Assembly: GCA_009602725.1 (NCBI GenBank)
Contig: WELB01000145.1
Span: 111,044 to 125,094, forward strand
Length of the DNA: 14,051 bases
Direction of reading: 5' to 3'
Source: Spirogloea muscicola
Taxonomy: Eukaryota; Streptophyta; Zygnematophyceae; Spirogloeales; Spirogloeaceae
Shown here: positions 1-8,860 of the stretch, piece by piece
Numbering within the stretch: the first letter of the stretch is position 1
Layout of the letters: every line of letters starts with the position of its first letter
The notes under the pieces: generated by a model
Told to the model about the DNA's origin: nothing
The model's database searches: none
The model's input: only the letters and a program-made list of their open reading frames with translations
Translations under genes and position numbers: made by a program

Positions 1-124
<124 letters not shown>

Positions 125-129
125 CGACG

Positions 130-132
130 GCT

Positions 133-165
<33 letters not shown>
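130..165 (+). repeat. GCG trinucleotide repeat (poly-Ala if translated)
   Basis: GCT is followed by eleven GCG triplets, in frame with the downstream DGAT2 ATG at 190 and with no stop between. If the true start lies upstream this would be a 12-alanine tract near the protein N-terminus. Such GC-rich triplet runs are common in green algal exons and are prone to slippage. The in-frame opening from 124 to 190 means that the first Met at 190 is not certainly the natural start. Confidence 0.85.
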
Positions 166-167
<2 letters not shown>

Positions 168-189
168 GTCGCTGCCACGGCGCGGCCTG

Positions 190-1852
190 ATGAGCTTCCT
201 GGCGATCGTCCTCTGGCTCGGCGGCATCCACTTCAACGTCGCGCTCTGCCTCGTCTGCCTCGCGCACTTCCCGCAGCCCTGGGCCGTCACGTGAGACCAC
301 GCAGCCCACCTCCTGCCCAGCTCGCAGCCGCCTCCTCTCGTCGCCGACAGCACGGCCTGCTCCTTCAAGAACCGCGGCGCAGGCAGCGCGCCCGTCTCAC
401 CGCGCGACGCCGACATCACCTCGGTCTCGATAGCTACAACGGCGTCACCTCACGCCCTCTTAACTCCGCTCAGAAGCAGCCGCCACGCCTCTGGCGCCTT
501 GCTTGCCCTGCAGGCTGCTGGCGTGCTGGCTGGCGCTGGCGTTCGTGCCCATCCGGCGAGACAGCCCCTGGGGCATCCGCTTCGCGCAGTGCGGCCCCGC
601 ACCCGCCCTCCTCTGCACCTCGTGCTGCCTTCGTTTCCGTGCACTCGCCACTTGGGCTGCGTGCGAGTAGCCCCAGGCCTCGAGAGCAGCCCCTCCCATC
701 CAAGCCTTCAGTCGGTCAGGGCGCTGTCTGTACCCTCGCCGGGCCGCTCCTAGCCGTGCTGCTGGAGTGCTACAAGGCCTAGCTCCCGCTCCATCGTGCC
801 ATGAGCTCACCTGCTGCGACGACGGGGCGCCGCGCACGCCGTTGCTCTTCTGGGCAGGTTTGTGTGCCGGCACGCGCCCGTCCACTTCCCCATGAAGGTG
901 CACGTGGAGGATGCGACGGCGTTTGACGCAGACCAGAACTACGGTGAAGACAACCCGCCGCCATCCCCACCGCCTTGCCCCTGCTCCGTGCCCCTGTTGT
1001 CCTTCACCTCTGACTGCTTCAGGCTGCGAGGTTCGGGCAGTAGGATCTGCCGAGATTGTTGACAAAGCTGCGTTCCTTGACGTTGGTGCCGGTGCAGTGC
1101 TGGCAGTCGAGCCACACTCCATCCTGCCCGTAGGCCTGCTCGGCATCAGCTCGCACGCAGGCCACACGCCGTTCAAGAAGACCATAGCCCTCGCCAGCAG
1201 CGCCGTGAGCTCATCCAAGCTCGACTCCCGCTTCGCACTCGATGATGTCGTCCTGCCTCTGGCTGGCACGCCTTGAGCTGACTGGCGACTCGTCCACCCC
1301 ACCGGTCACTGCCTGTTCCAGATTTTCTACACGCCTATCGTGCGGCATCTGTGGTCGTGGATGGGCCTGGCACCAGCGACGAAGTCGACGTTTGCAAGGC
1401 TGTTGCGCGACGGATACACGGTGTCGCTCGTGCCGGGTGGCGTGCAGGAGTGCCTGTACATGAAGCACGGCGAGGAGGTGGTGTTCCTCAAGCAGCGCTT
1501 GGGGTTTGTGAAGCTGGCGATGCAGGCTGGAGCGCCGCTCGTGCCCTGCTTCTGCTTCGGCCAGACCGGCACGTACCGCTGGTGGCGGCCCAGCGGAACG
1601 TGGTACAACCAGCTGTCACGCCAGATCGGCTTTGCGCCCATGGCATTCTGGGGCATGTTTGGGACTCCCGTCCCGTACCCCAGCCCCATGTATGTTGTCG
1701 TCGGCCGGCCCATCACCGTGCCACGCTGCGAGCACCCATCACGCGAGCAGGTCGCAGAGGTGCATGCCACCTTCGTCACGGCCATGGAGCAGCTCTTTGA
1801 GCGCCACAAGGTTGCTGCAGGCTTCCCTGACATGCACCTGCGCGTCTTCTGA
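190..1852 (+). CDS. DGAT2: Type 2 diacylglycerol O-acyltransferase, five exons
   Basis: This enzyme acylates diacylglycerol with acyl-CoA to form triacylglycerol at the ER membrane. My spliced model has exons 190-290, 514-588, 858-943, 1098-1204 and 1322-1852. All introns are GT-AG (223, 269, 154 and 117 bases), and the phases join without a stop to give 299 residues. Seen directly: N-terminal hydrophobic segments (about residues 4-27 and 35-46), the active-site EPHS motif (92-95, the plant/algal form of HPHG), VPGGVQE (160-166), the GFVKLAM block (about 184-190) and CFCFGQ (199-204). The C-terminus matches the family end to end. Family members are usually 320-390 residues, so some N-terminus may be missing. 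ATG 190 is the first Met, but the frame stays open upstream through an alanine repeat to the poly-T. It is convergent with a reticulon gene. The family call is firm; the 5' end is not. Confidence 0.93.
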
Positions 1853-2869
1853 CGTGCCGCAACGCCCAGAGCGCCCTGAATCCAAGTCTCGCACTGCGAG
1901 GACAGCATAGGCTGCGAGAGGCCGCTGCAGCTATGTACAGAGAGTATCAAGTGTGGGGTTGTTGAACTGCTGGCGTGAGTGGCCATGAAGGGCCGAATGC
2001 CCCATGTGGTGCAGCTAAATACGCCTTGAACTGAACCATGGCTTCCAACCAAAATCACCGGCCAAGTGCCGCTTATGATGTTGTCATTGGCCTCTGTCCT
2101 TGATGTGCTTGGCGAACAGATGCAAGACTTTCGTATCCAAGCTACTTCAAGGCTTTGGTGCAGAGCATATCCATGTGTTTTTGGTTCATGAATCAGGTGA
2201 GCACTGGGCAAAAGTGGTTTGCTGTATTATGAGAACCATGGGCGAGAAGTGTCATGGTTTATCACAAAGAGCATAAGGAAGGCCGGAGGGGCTTCAATAT
2301 GATCATGCAGCTGCCTCAAGTGGCCAATGTGACATGCGCTTGCTGAGATCTTCCACCAAGGACATGCGCCGCGTCTGCAGCTTCACAAGGGCCACGCCTG
2401 CCTCCACCTGCGGTCACAGACAGGGCTTCAAGGACTAGAAGCACCCATGGCAGGTGTATGGATGGAGATAAGGCTGAAGACAATGCCCAAGTGCTCAGCA
2501 AGTGTTCTCAGCTCTCCTGGCTGGCACTTGAGCACACAGACCTGTGCGGGGTACGCCTGCTGGTAGCACCGCAAGCTGACAATCGCCAGGAAGACTTCAC
2601 AGGGGCCGGCACAGAAAGTAGCTGTGAGGAGCTGCAAGGACATGATGATGCTCCAGGCTGGCAGAGCTGGGCTCTGCAGCGGTGGCATTCACCTGCAAAC
2701 AGCCGCGTGGAGGCCGAGCAGCAGCTCCAGGCAAGAAGGCCGCCAATAGCTACCGCCGCCCACTTGTGCGTGCAGGCCTGCCAGGCGGCAAGCAGCGCGC
2801 TGGCTGCGCAGCGGCCTGGACAGCGGCCATCTCGCCTAATAAGGTCAATGCGGACGGTCTGCAAGGCAT
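1853..2869. other. Intergenic region between convergent DGAT2 and reticulon genes
   Basis: About 1 kb lies between the two stop codons and should hold both 3' UTRs. GC content is visibly lower from about 1920 to 2700 than in the flanking exons. I found no TGTAA (the usual green algal polyadenylation signal) on either strand here and no frame with recognisable domains. Open frames on both strands in this stretch, including one overlapping the end of DGAT2 on the minus strand, look like chance readings. I see no repeat or RNA gene. Confidence 0.6.
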
Positions 2870-4042
2870 TCAGATATGAGGTTGAGGTGGCACAAGCTGC
2901 TGACCATGTACGGTGATGCTGTTGCAGTGCGCCTCGTACAACGCCGGCAATGTGAACGAGCCGACCAGCGCTGGACACGCCATACCACATTGGAGGCTAA
3001 GCGATGGCAACAGCAACGGTGGTGTCCTGGTGGGTGGTGGCACGTCTGGAGCCCGTACCAGCCCAGGCAAGAGCGTGGAGGCTGACGGCGGTGCCAAGCT
3101 GCGCCGCCACCCATAGCACGGGCGCAACCTGGCACAGTCGTGCTCGCCACCGCCACCACCGTCGTGGCTGCTGTCAGGCTCTCCAGATGGGCAGCACAGA
3201 TAGAATGGGTGCTGGCGTGGGTCACGAGGAACCGGTCAGAGTACCCATAACGTGGTGGCAGGGTCGCCGGAGAAGAGCCGCGCCTGGACGGCTGCGACAG
3301 CTTCCGCCACCGGCGCAGCCGCATCGGCCAACTGGTGCAGCGCCGCGGCGGCGCGGCGACTCCGTTGGCTGCAATCGGCAGTGCCGCCGGATCTCCTGCG
3401 ACAGGCAGTGGACACAAGACTGTTGAGCTCGTCCCCAGCAAGTGGTGCTCTGTGGACGTCAGAAGACGTGGGCTGTGGTGCTCACCCTGAGCCGCTGCAG
3501 CTGTGCCGGAGGAACATGGCAGCGAGGTAGAGCAGCGCCAGGTATGCGCCTGCTGAGACGAGGCTGCGCAGCGGCAACACGGGACGGAGCAGCGGCATGT
3601 CAGCAGGCAATCCTCCATGCTCGCTCCCACCCCCCCTCAGGCACACTGACCTGCATCCCCGCGCGTTGGAGGCCGCGGTTAGGAGCAAGCCGCCACCGCC
3701 GAGGGCCGCCGCCGATCTCGCTGGCGCAACCCACGTCAGGACGTCCGCTGCGCAGCCACCAGCCGGCAGGCAACCGAGGTCAGCCCCACAGCCGCCACCC
3801 CATGAAGCACGGTCGCCGCCATCGCTCGGTAGCAGTCTTCGGCGCTCACTGATGGCATTGCCGCCCGAGGCCTCATCCGGCAAGCTGACCCCGGCGCTGA
3901 CGATGGCTTTATCGACAGCTTCCTGGCCGTCCCCGCCGTCGGCCGCCGCGGCAGCGGGCGTTGGGCGAGCCTCCGGGGGCGGCGACTGGCCGGGCTTGGG
4001 GGAAGGCGCGGGGTGGCGCAGCCGAGGTGGGCTCCGCAGCTC
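2870..4042 (-). CDS. Reticulon-domain protein, six visible exons, 5' end missing
   Basis: Reticulons insert two hydrophobic hairpins into the ER membrane and shape tubules. My model, 5' to 3' on the minus strand, has exons 4042-3850, 3747-3651, 3563-3486, 3395-3245, 3128-3059 and 2970-2870. The introns are 102, 87, 90, 116 and 88 bases, all GT-AG. Phases match at every junction and yield 229 residues ending in TGA at 2872-2870. Residues 1-64 are Pro/Ala/Gly-rich. The reticulon domain starts at DVLTW (66-70). Hairpin 1 spans about 75-115, a loop with an Ala-rich helix follows, hairpin 2 spans about 170-203, and FTLPALYE (202-209) is the typical end of the domain. No Met occurs in the first visible exon, and the frame runs back into a retroelement at the N at 4043, so the start codon is lost or lies in an upstream exon. 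The acceptor at 3128 has an in-frame alternative upstream. The identification rests on domain layout and motifs, without a search. Confidence 0.8.
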
Positions 4043-4043
4043 N
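4043..4043. other. Ambiguous base N at retroelement/reticulon junction
   Basis: The only N in the window sits exactly where similarity between the non-LTR element tail (shared with the copy at 8315-8545) stops and the reticulon exon begins. It may mark a weak consensus or a forced join. Confidence 0.9.
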
Positions 4044-6220
4044 CGGCCAGCACGCAGATGCAAGGCGTGGGCCATGGACCGCTGGAGGGAGACGGACAAT
4101 CGCATACGATATACCTGAGCCCACGAGCCAGCGGCTTTGAAGTCAGCCGGCTCACCGCCGTGCAAGCCTGGCCAACAGGTCGAGTCAGTGGGATCCGAGA
4201 GCCCCGTGCACGTCCACAGCCAAGGGGACGAACTCATCGGCAGTCGGGTGGTCGGCGTGTTTGGCCGCCTTGCTGCGAGCGGCCTTCGCCGCAGCGTGGC
4301 CAGCCCGCGAGGCAGAAAGCCCCGGGTTGGAGCGGTCGACCACATCATTGGTGACCATATCAGCAATGATGCGCCCGCCGCCGCCCGTCGTGGACGCCAC
4401 CAGGTCGACGCGGCGCGTGTGGAGTCCGTCGGCCCTCTGGTGGATTGGCATGACGGACGTAATCTCCATCGCAACTGTGTACCGGCCTCCTGGAAGATGC
4501 CGAACATTGCCACACTGCAGCACGCCAAGCAGTCAGGGCGGGGGGAGACCCAACAGGCGATGGGTGGCCGTACGGAAGAGTTCGTCCGGCATCCCGAGGG
4601 CATCGTACAGGGGGAGCGCGGACAGCCAGGCTGCCGCGCCAGGGAAGGCGGCCGACAGCAGCCGAGCATGGCCTCGCACGTCTGTGGGAGGGAGGAGCTG
4701 CAGCGTGGCCGTGAAGGACGCCTTGTCAACTGCCGCCATGTACCGCGCCTGCGCTTGCGAGTCGGTGGAGTGGGCAAGGTGGGCAAACGGGACCACGCTC
4801 TCGGCGAGGGCAGGGTGCTCCGCAAGTAACTCGTCTTGAGCTGAGCGGAGCGCCACCTGAAAAGGCAACCAGCCGGTCGCCACCTCCCCCACAGCCTGCT
4901 GCAGCATGGGCCGCCCATCATGGAGAAAGCGCTGTGCCACCGACGTGGCGACCTGAGCCTAACTGCCGAGGAACGCTGGCCTGCAGATGCGAGTGAGCGA
5001 GCGGCAGCCGAGGCCGCCATGGCCGGGGGGCAGAGTGGCCTGGTGCGCCGCAGCGGGCGAGTCGAGGAAGCCCGGGTGACGGATGATGGCCGCAACGCTC
5101 TCCATGACGCCCGCGTCGAATTTGGTGTAGGCCTCCAGCACCTCGGGGCAGGGAGGGGTCGTCCGCGCCAGGTAGTGGGGACGCTGTACAATGCATCTGG
5201 TGAGCATAGCAAGCGCCAGCTGCATATCCTGCAGCTCGGGGAGGCGGGCCACCGGCTGGAGGTGCTCCAGGAGCCGGTCGCGCCGTTGGCCGTCGACGAA
5301 AGACGGCGTGCCGAATGGTGCCAAGGATGGTGAGGCCGCCTGGGGGAGTCAGGCACCCGAGCGGCAGGGGCAAGGGGGCAGGGAGGCCGCGCGGGGACCA
5401 CGCGATGCACTTCTCGGGCCGGATGGACATGCCGAGGGCGGCAAGCTGCTGCTGGAAGGTGGCGGTGGCTGCTGACACATCCCATGGGCTGCCAACCAGT
5501 GTGGTGTCGTCGGCGTAGGACGGCAGGAGGACGCCGGGGTGCGCTGCCGCAGTGGCCTTGAGAGCGCGGTTGTGAGCCAGCGCAAAGAAGAACCCTGCCA
5601 GAGTATCCCCCTGGCGTGTGCCCGTCCTCGACTGCAGCGTCTCCACCTTGCCACACCCTGTCCGCCAGAGAAGGTCGCTGGGCTGGCCGTAGCCAAGGCG
5701 GAGAAAGGGAAGGAGGGAAGGGAAGGCCGCTCGCAGCTCCTCGGCGATGGCGCTGCGCTCTACGCTGTTGAAGGCGTTTTGGACATCGACAGCCAGGACC
5801 ATCCAGTCGAGGTGGAGATCCAGGGCCGCGCGGACGCCGTGGACGACAGCCTCCCCGCCGCTGCGTAGCCCAGCGCCGTATTGATGTGGGGCAATGTGGG
5901 TCTGCGCCTGCCCGAGATGTTGCTGCCACAGCGTGCGGGCCACCAGCCGGTACAGAATCTCGCCGATGGCGATGTGGCGGACTCCGCCATTGGGCTTGGC
6001 GATGGCGAGGAGGTTGCTGGAGCAGGAGCACCGAGCGGGTAGCAACAGGGACCTTGTCCTGGGCCACAAGCTGACAGACTTGGAGCAGCGCCTGGAAGTC
6101 GGAGGCCTCGCCCTTCAGGAACAGCTCACGGAGGTGCTCCGTGAGCATGCCAGATAGGCCGCCTGCTGCTGCGCTGCGGCTGCGGCTTTTAGGCATCAAA
6201 TAGCGACCTTTTATTTCCAC
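4043..6220 (-). pseudogene. Non-LTR retrotransposon RT plus restriction-like endonuclease, decayed copy A
   Basis: This is a reverse transcriptase of the non-LTR type followed by a C-terminal restriction-like endonuclease (RLE). RT blocks are visible in the frame starting at 6069: AKPNGGVRHIAIGEI (about 6000-5956), motif A VDVQNAF with its Asp at 5787-5785, motif B GTRQGDTLAG, and catalytic YADD at 5517-5506. Near 4410-4250 the RLE-like part shows RRVDL, then IIADMV, then a K-rich KAAKH stretch, as in R2/CRE/NeSL-type RLE proteins; the last conserved block is VPLAVDVHGALG. The coding path is broken by frameshifts near 6015, 5318 and 4160 and by in-frame stops at 4961-4959 (TAG), 4535-4533 (TGA) and 4187-4185 (TGA). 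The expected zinc finger near 4530 looks shortened. The element starts inside the RT N-terminal region, so it is 5'-truncated, and it has no 3' UTR. It is not active. The RT assignment is secure; the exact clade is inferred. Confidence 0.85.
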
Positions 6221-6479
6221 CCGTGTTTACTGAGCGGGTCAATTCGCATTGGGTGATGTACGTCACTAGATGTGCTTGCCTTCGTACTTGGCCATATCAG
6301 CCTTCTGTTCTTTCAAGTACACGAATTTCATTGTCCCTAAGCGGCGGACCCCGTGGGTGACCCGCTGGGGACCTGCAAGGAACCTCGCCCCACACACGCA
6401 GTTAGGGTGAGCAGTCCTTCTTGAATTCGGCTGCAGGGGGTTTAGGGACCAACCCACTACACAGGCAAAGCACTAGCGC
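6221..6479. other. Unassigned spacer, possibly the rest of a chromovirus LTR
   Basis: This lies between the 5' end of retroelement copy A and the left boundary of LTR repeat R1. If R1 is the 3' LTR of a minus-strand chromovirus, its R/U5 part should extend into this stretch, since the partner repeat is truncated there. A small minus-strand frame (6457-6266) ends with a Lys-rich peptide starting MKFVYLKEQKADM at about 6328. It has no recognisable domain and I do not call it a gene. I found no clear 5-base target duplication matching the bases outside repeat R2. Confidence 0.4.
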
Positions 6480-6917
6480 ATAGGCGCAGCGGAAGACAGG
6501 CCCTGTGGCGCCGCCGTCTGGCGGCGACTTTACCTCCTGGGCGCAGGCCGGCGCAGCAGGCCCTGCAGCAAGGTGCGGCGGCGGCTGCGGCGGCGAGCAG
6601 GGCAAGGCTGCTCCTGGGCTTCACCGGCTCGAACTCTCCCCCCGAGCCTCAGCCCCCAAGGCTCTTCGTGCTTCCCCGTGCCAACCCCCCTCCAGGGGTG
6701 TGAGCGGTCGCCCCAAGGCCTGCCCTTGCGGGCGGGCCCAAGGTCCCCCCTTGGCAGGGTGGAACCTGGCGAGGGTATTTCTGGACGGGCGGGGCCCGCC
6801 TCTGGGCGGGCCACTTGCCCGGCAAGCCAGCCCGCCACCTGGCGGGCCCACTTGTCTCAAATAGCCGGTCATGTAATGCCAACAGAGCCATGTGGCTTAA
6901 CCAAACGGCTGGTTCAT
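6480..6917 (-). repeat. Chromovirus LTR segment R1 (3' LTR, minus orientation)
   Basis: This 438-base segment is a near-identical direct repeat of 7866-8302, with roughly 20 differences by eye. Read on the minus strand it begins TGAACCAGCC, just after a purine-rich tract (complement of 6924-6935, AGAGTGGGGAGG) about 45 bases beyond the stop of the chromodomain frame. That is the polypurine-tract/LTR arrangement expected at the 3' end of a Ty3/gypsy element. It contains three adjacent perfect GC-rich hairpins (6793-6847). The frames on both strands through it have no protein similarity that I recognise. Confidence 0.7.
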
Positions 6918-6923
6918 TACGTA

Positions 6924-6935
6924 CCTCCCCACTCT
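6924..6935 (-). promoter_or_regulatory. Polypurine tract of element 1
   Basis: On the minus strand this reads AGAGTGGGGAGG and lies seven bases before the inferred LTR start TGAACC. In LTR retroelements such a tract primes plus-strand DNA synthesis. The call depends on R1 being the 3' LTR. Confidence 0.5.
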
Positions 6936-6979
6936 GGTGTTCACGTCCTCGGGAACTAGGAGAGAACAGCCGACAGGTA

Positions 6980-7865
6980 TTAAGATGCCCGACGGCTGCT
7001 GCCTCTACCAAGCCCAGGAGAATTACCACCCTTGGCCAGGTATTCCCTGAGAGCATCCGGACAATTTGCCAAATCGGCGGCAGGCTCCCACGTGTTATGC
7101 TCAGGCCCATACCCGAGCCACTTCACCAGATACTCACGGGTCTTACGCCCTCGAGGCTTGTCCCTGTGAGACAAGATCTCTTCCACCTCGAACTCAAGAT
7201 CATTCTCGATGACTAGTGGAGGTGGGGGCGGTTGGACACGACCATCCGAAAGGAAGGCCCTCAGCTGAGACACATGGAAGACGTTGTGGACCTCCAATGC
7301 AACAGTGGCTTCAACTCGTAGGACACCTTGCCCACAAGGCGTACTACTGCAAATGGTCCAACCCAATTGGGCAGCAACTTGCGCGTACACACAGCCCGCA
7401 AGGATACGTGCTTCGTGCTCAGCAGCACTTGCGCGCCAACATCGAAGGACATGTCCTTCCGATGTTTGTCAGCATAAGCCTTCTGGCGACTCTGGGCAAT
7501 TTCCAAGACATGCCGAGCTCGTCTCTGAGCCTCCAAGAGGGTCCCAGTAAAGGCTACCGCGGCGGGAACTCGTTCCGGCCTCCCCACCTGAAGTGGAGCT
7601 CGGGGATGCTGACCATAGTTGAGGAAGTATGGAGTCTCCTTTGTGGACGCATGATAGGCATTGTTCACAGCTTATTCAGCTGGAGCCAAATAGTCATCCC
7701 AGTCAGTCTGGCTACAATTGACAAAGTGCCTCAACATGTCCTCAAGAACTCGATTCATTCGCTCAGTTTGGCCATCCGTTTGTGGATGAAAGGCTGTGGA
7801 CATGGACTGCTTCGTGCCAATGAGCTTGCAGACTTCTTTCCAGAAGTGACGCAGCTTCTTTCCAG
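6980..7865 (-). pseudogene. Chromovirus integrase C-terminal half with chromodomain
   Basis: In minus-strand order: the end of the integrase core with STAFHPQTDGQTERMNRVLE (the catalytic Glu lies in TERMN), a DWDDYLAPAE stretch, the C-terminal GPF-type module (LLPNWVGPFAVV), then HNVFHVSQLRAF, and a chromodomain with EFEVEEIL, YLVKWLGYG and NTWEP. Chromodomains at the end of integrase define chromoviruses and steer integration towards particular chromatin. The first two catalytic Asp residues of the DDE triad are missing because the copy starts inside the core. There is an in-frame TAA at 7674-7672 and one frameshift near 7300; the last frame stops at 6982-6980. This is a dead remnant lying between two LTR segments. 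Confidence 0.88.
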
Positions 7866-8302
7866 ATAGGCGCAGCGGAAGACAGGCCCCGTGGCGCCGC
7901 CGTCCGGCGGCGACTCCACCTCCTGGGCGCAGGCCGGCGCAGCAGGCTCCGCAGCAAGGTGCGGCGGCGGCTGCGGTGGCGAGCAGCGGCAAGGCTGCCC
8001 CTGGGCTTCACCAGCTCGAACTCCCCCGAGCCTCAGCCCCCAAGGCTCTTCGTGCTTCCCCGTGCCACCCCCCCTCCAGGGGTGTGAGCGGTCGCCCCAA
8101 GGCCTGCCCTTGCGGGCGGGCCCAAGGTCCCCCCTTGGCAGGGTGGAACCTGGCGAGGGATATTTCTGGACGGGCGGGGCCCGCCTCTGGGCGGGCCACT
8201 TGCCCGGCAAGCCAGCCCGCCACCTGGCGGGCCCACTTGTCCCAAATAGCCGGTCATGTAAAGGCAACAGAGCCATGTGGCTTAACCAAACGGCTGGTTC
8301 AT
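7866..8302 (-). repeat. Chromovirus LTR segment R2 (truncated 5' LTR)
   Basis: Direct repeat partner of 6480-6917. On the minus strand it starts at the same TGAACCAGCC terminus and stays collinear with R1 to the bases CTGCGCCTAT. There R1 continues into GCGCTAGTGC while R2 jumps straight into integrase coding sequence. R2 has therefore lost its distal part, and no primer-binding site or gag leader follows. The three-hairpin block is conserved at 8178-8232. Confidence 0.7.
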
Positions 8303-8314
8303 CACAGGACCCCT

Positions 8315-8545
8315 GTCGTACCCCTGACCGTGGATGTGCACGGGGCTCTCGGGTCCCAGTGGCTCGACTTGCAAGCCAGCCTTGCGCGGCGCGCTGTGTC
8401 CCGCAGGCGAGATGAGCAGGCTGACTCCAACGCCGCTGGCTCGTTTGCCCAGGTCTACCGCATCCGCCTGTCAATCTCCCTGCAGCGGTCCAAGGCCTTG
8501 CATCTGCGTGCTGGCCGTGCTCTCGCCGCAGCTCCTGGCTTTCGT
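8315..8545 (+). pseudogene. RLE retroelement 3' fragment, copy B
   Basis: On the plus strand a frame reads VPLTVDVHGALGSQWLDL, then SLARRAVSRR, then NAAGSFAQVYRIRLSISLQR, then LHLRAGRALAAAPG. This matches the C-terminal block of the minus-strand element at 4043-6220 over about 75 residues, including the last bases before the N at 4043. It begins abruptly thirteen bases after LTR segment R2, so it is 5'-truncated. The frame stays open to 8704, but I see no homology after about 8545. Unlike copy A it keeps Trp in GSQWLDL (copy A has a stop) and lacks copy A's internal deletion, so it shows the family's intact tail. Confidence 0.75.
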
Positions 8546-8639
8546 CAGGGCATTGTTTTCCGGCAGCTAGTGGGTCGGATTCGAGGCTCCGCACTCGTCA
8601 CTCTGTCTTTATTGAGTGGTCCATCCTACACCCGTCTAA
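8546..8639. other. Unassigned stretch between retroelement fragments B and E
   Basis: Nothing recognisable. It may be the 3' UTR of copy B (plus strand) or contain the 3' end of copy E (minus strand, where CAATAAAGAC occurs near 8611). Confidence 0.4.
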
Positions 8640-8860
8640 CATACCGCTTAAGGCTGGGAAAGGCCAGCCAAAACGAATCACAAGGTCATAAGAGCCAAAA
8701 GTAGCCGAGATAATCCAAACAGCTAGACACGAGGCGACTGCAGGTGGAAGCGTAGTACCCACAAGTGAGAAGCAGCAAGTCGGAGTAATTTGCAGCTGCG
8801 AAACAGGCACTCCGCCTCGACCCAGATGCAGCAGCAGCCGTAGCGTGGCCTGCTCGCGAG
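8640..8860 (-). pseudogene. Possible RLE retroelement 3' end, copy E
   Basis: On the minus strand this stretch resembles the end of copy D at nucleotide level in scattered blocks: GCTGCATCT followed by GGTCG, a CTTCC..CCTGC block, a GGATTA block, GCTACTTT, and TTTTGGC followed by TTTCCC. Together they suggest the terminal coding and 3' UTR region of the same family. The match is interrupted and was judged only by eye. Its 5' end abuts the 5' end of copy C on the opposite strand near 8860. Confidence 0.35.

Larger units (their letters stand above)
6480..8302 (-). mobile_element. Internally deleted Ty3/gypsy chromovirus remnant (element 1)
   Basis: On the minus strand the order is LTR segment R2 (8302-7866), then directly the C-terminal part of an integrase with chromodomain (7865-6980), then a purine tract, then LTR segment R1 (6917-6480). 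Gag, protease, reverse transcriptase, RNase H and the first half of integrase are absent, and the left LTR is fused in mid-sequence to the integrase. A complete element would be several kilobases longer, so this is a deletion derivative. The flanking bases give no obvious target duplication, so the outer limits are approximate. Confidence 0.7.

Noticed and set aside
460-1302. 280-residue minus-strand frame opposite DGAT2
   Set aside because: It is antisense to DGAT2 exons and introns, has no domain, and is explained by GC-rich codon structure.
1327-2211. 294-residue minus-strand frame over the DGAT2 last exon and 3' region
   Set aside because: Antisense shadow of the last exon extended by chance; no recognisable motif.
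2913-3116. Plus-strand frame with good codon bias and an apparent splice acceptor
   Set aside because: It lies antisense to the last two reticulon exons, which join in phase and match a known domain; the plus frame matches nothing I know.
3482-6220. Single 912-residue minus-strand open frame
   Set aside because: It is a patchwork: real RT N-terminus at its start, then a shadow of the RT and RLE frames, then the last element residues, then parts of reticulon exons and introns read through. High GC keeps it open.
4043-6220. Domesticated RT, retron or diversity-generating retroelement
   Set aside because: The C-terminal RLE-like domain, multiple truncated relatives nearby and many stops point to an ordinary dead non-LTR retrotransposon; no template/variable repeat pair or msr-msd structure was seen.
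6505-8415. Paired open frames of about 120-240 residues on both strands within the R1 and R2 repeats
   Set aside because: They recur only because the two LTR segments are near-identical and GC-rich; reading frames differ between copies through small indels.
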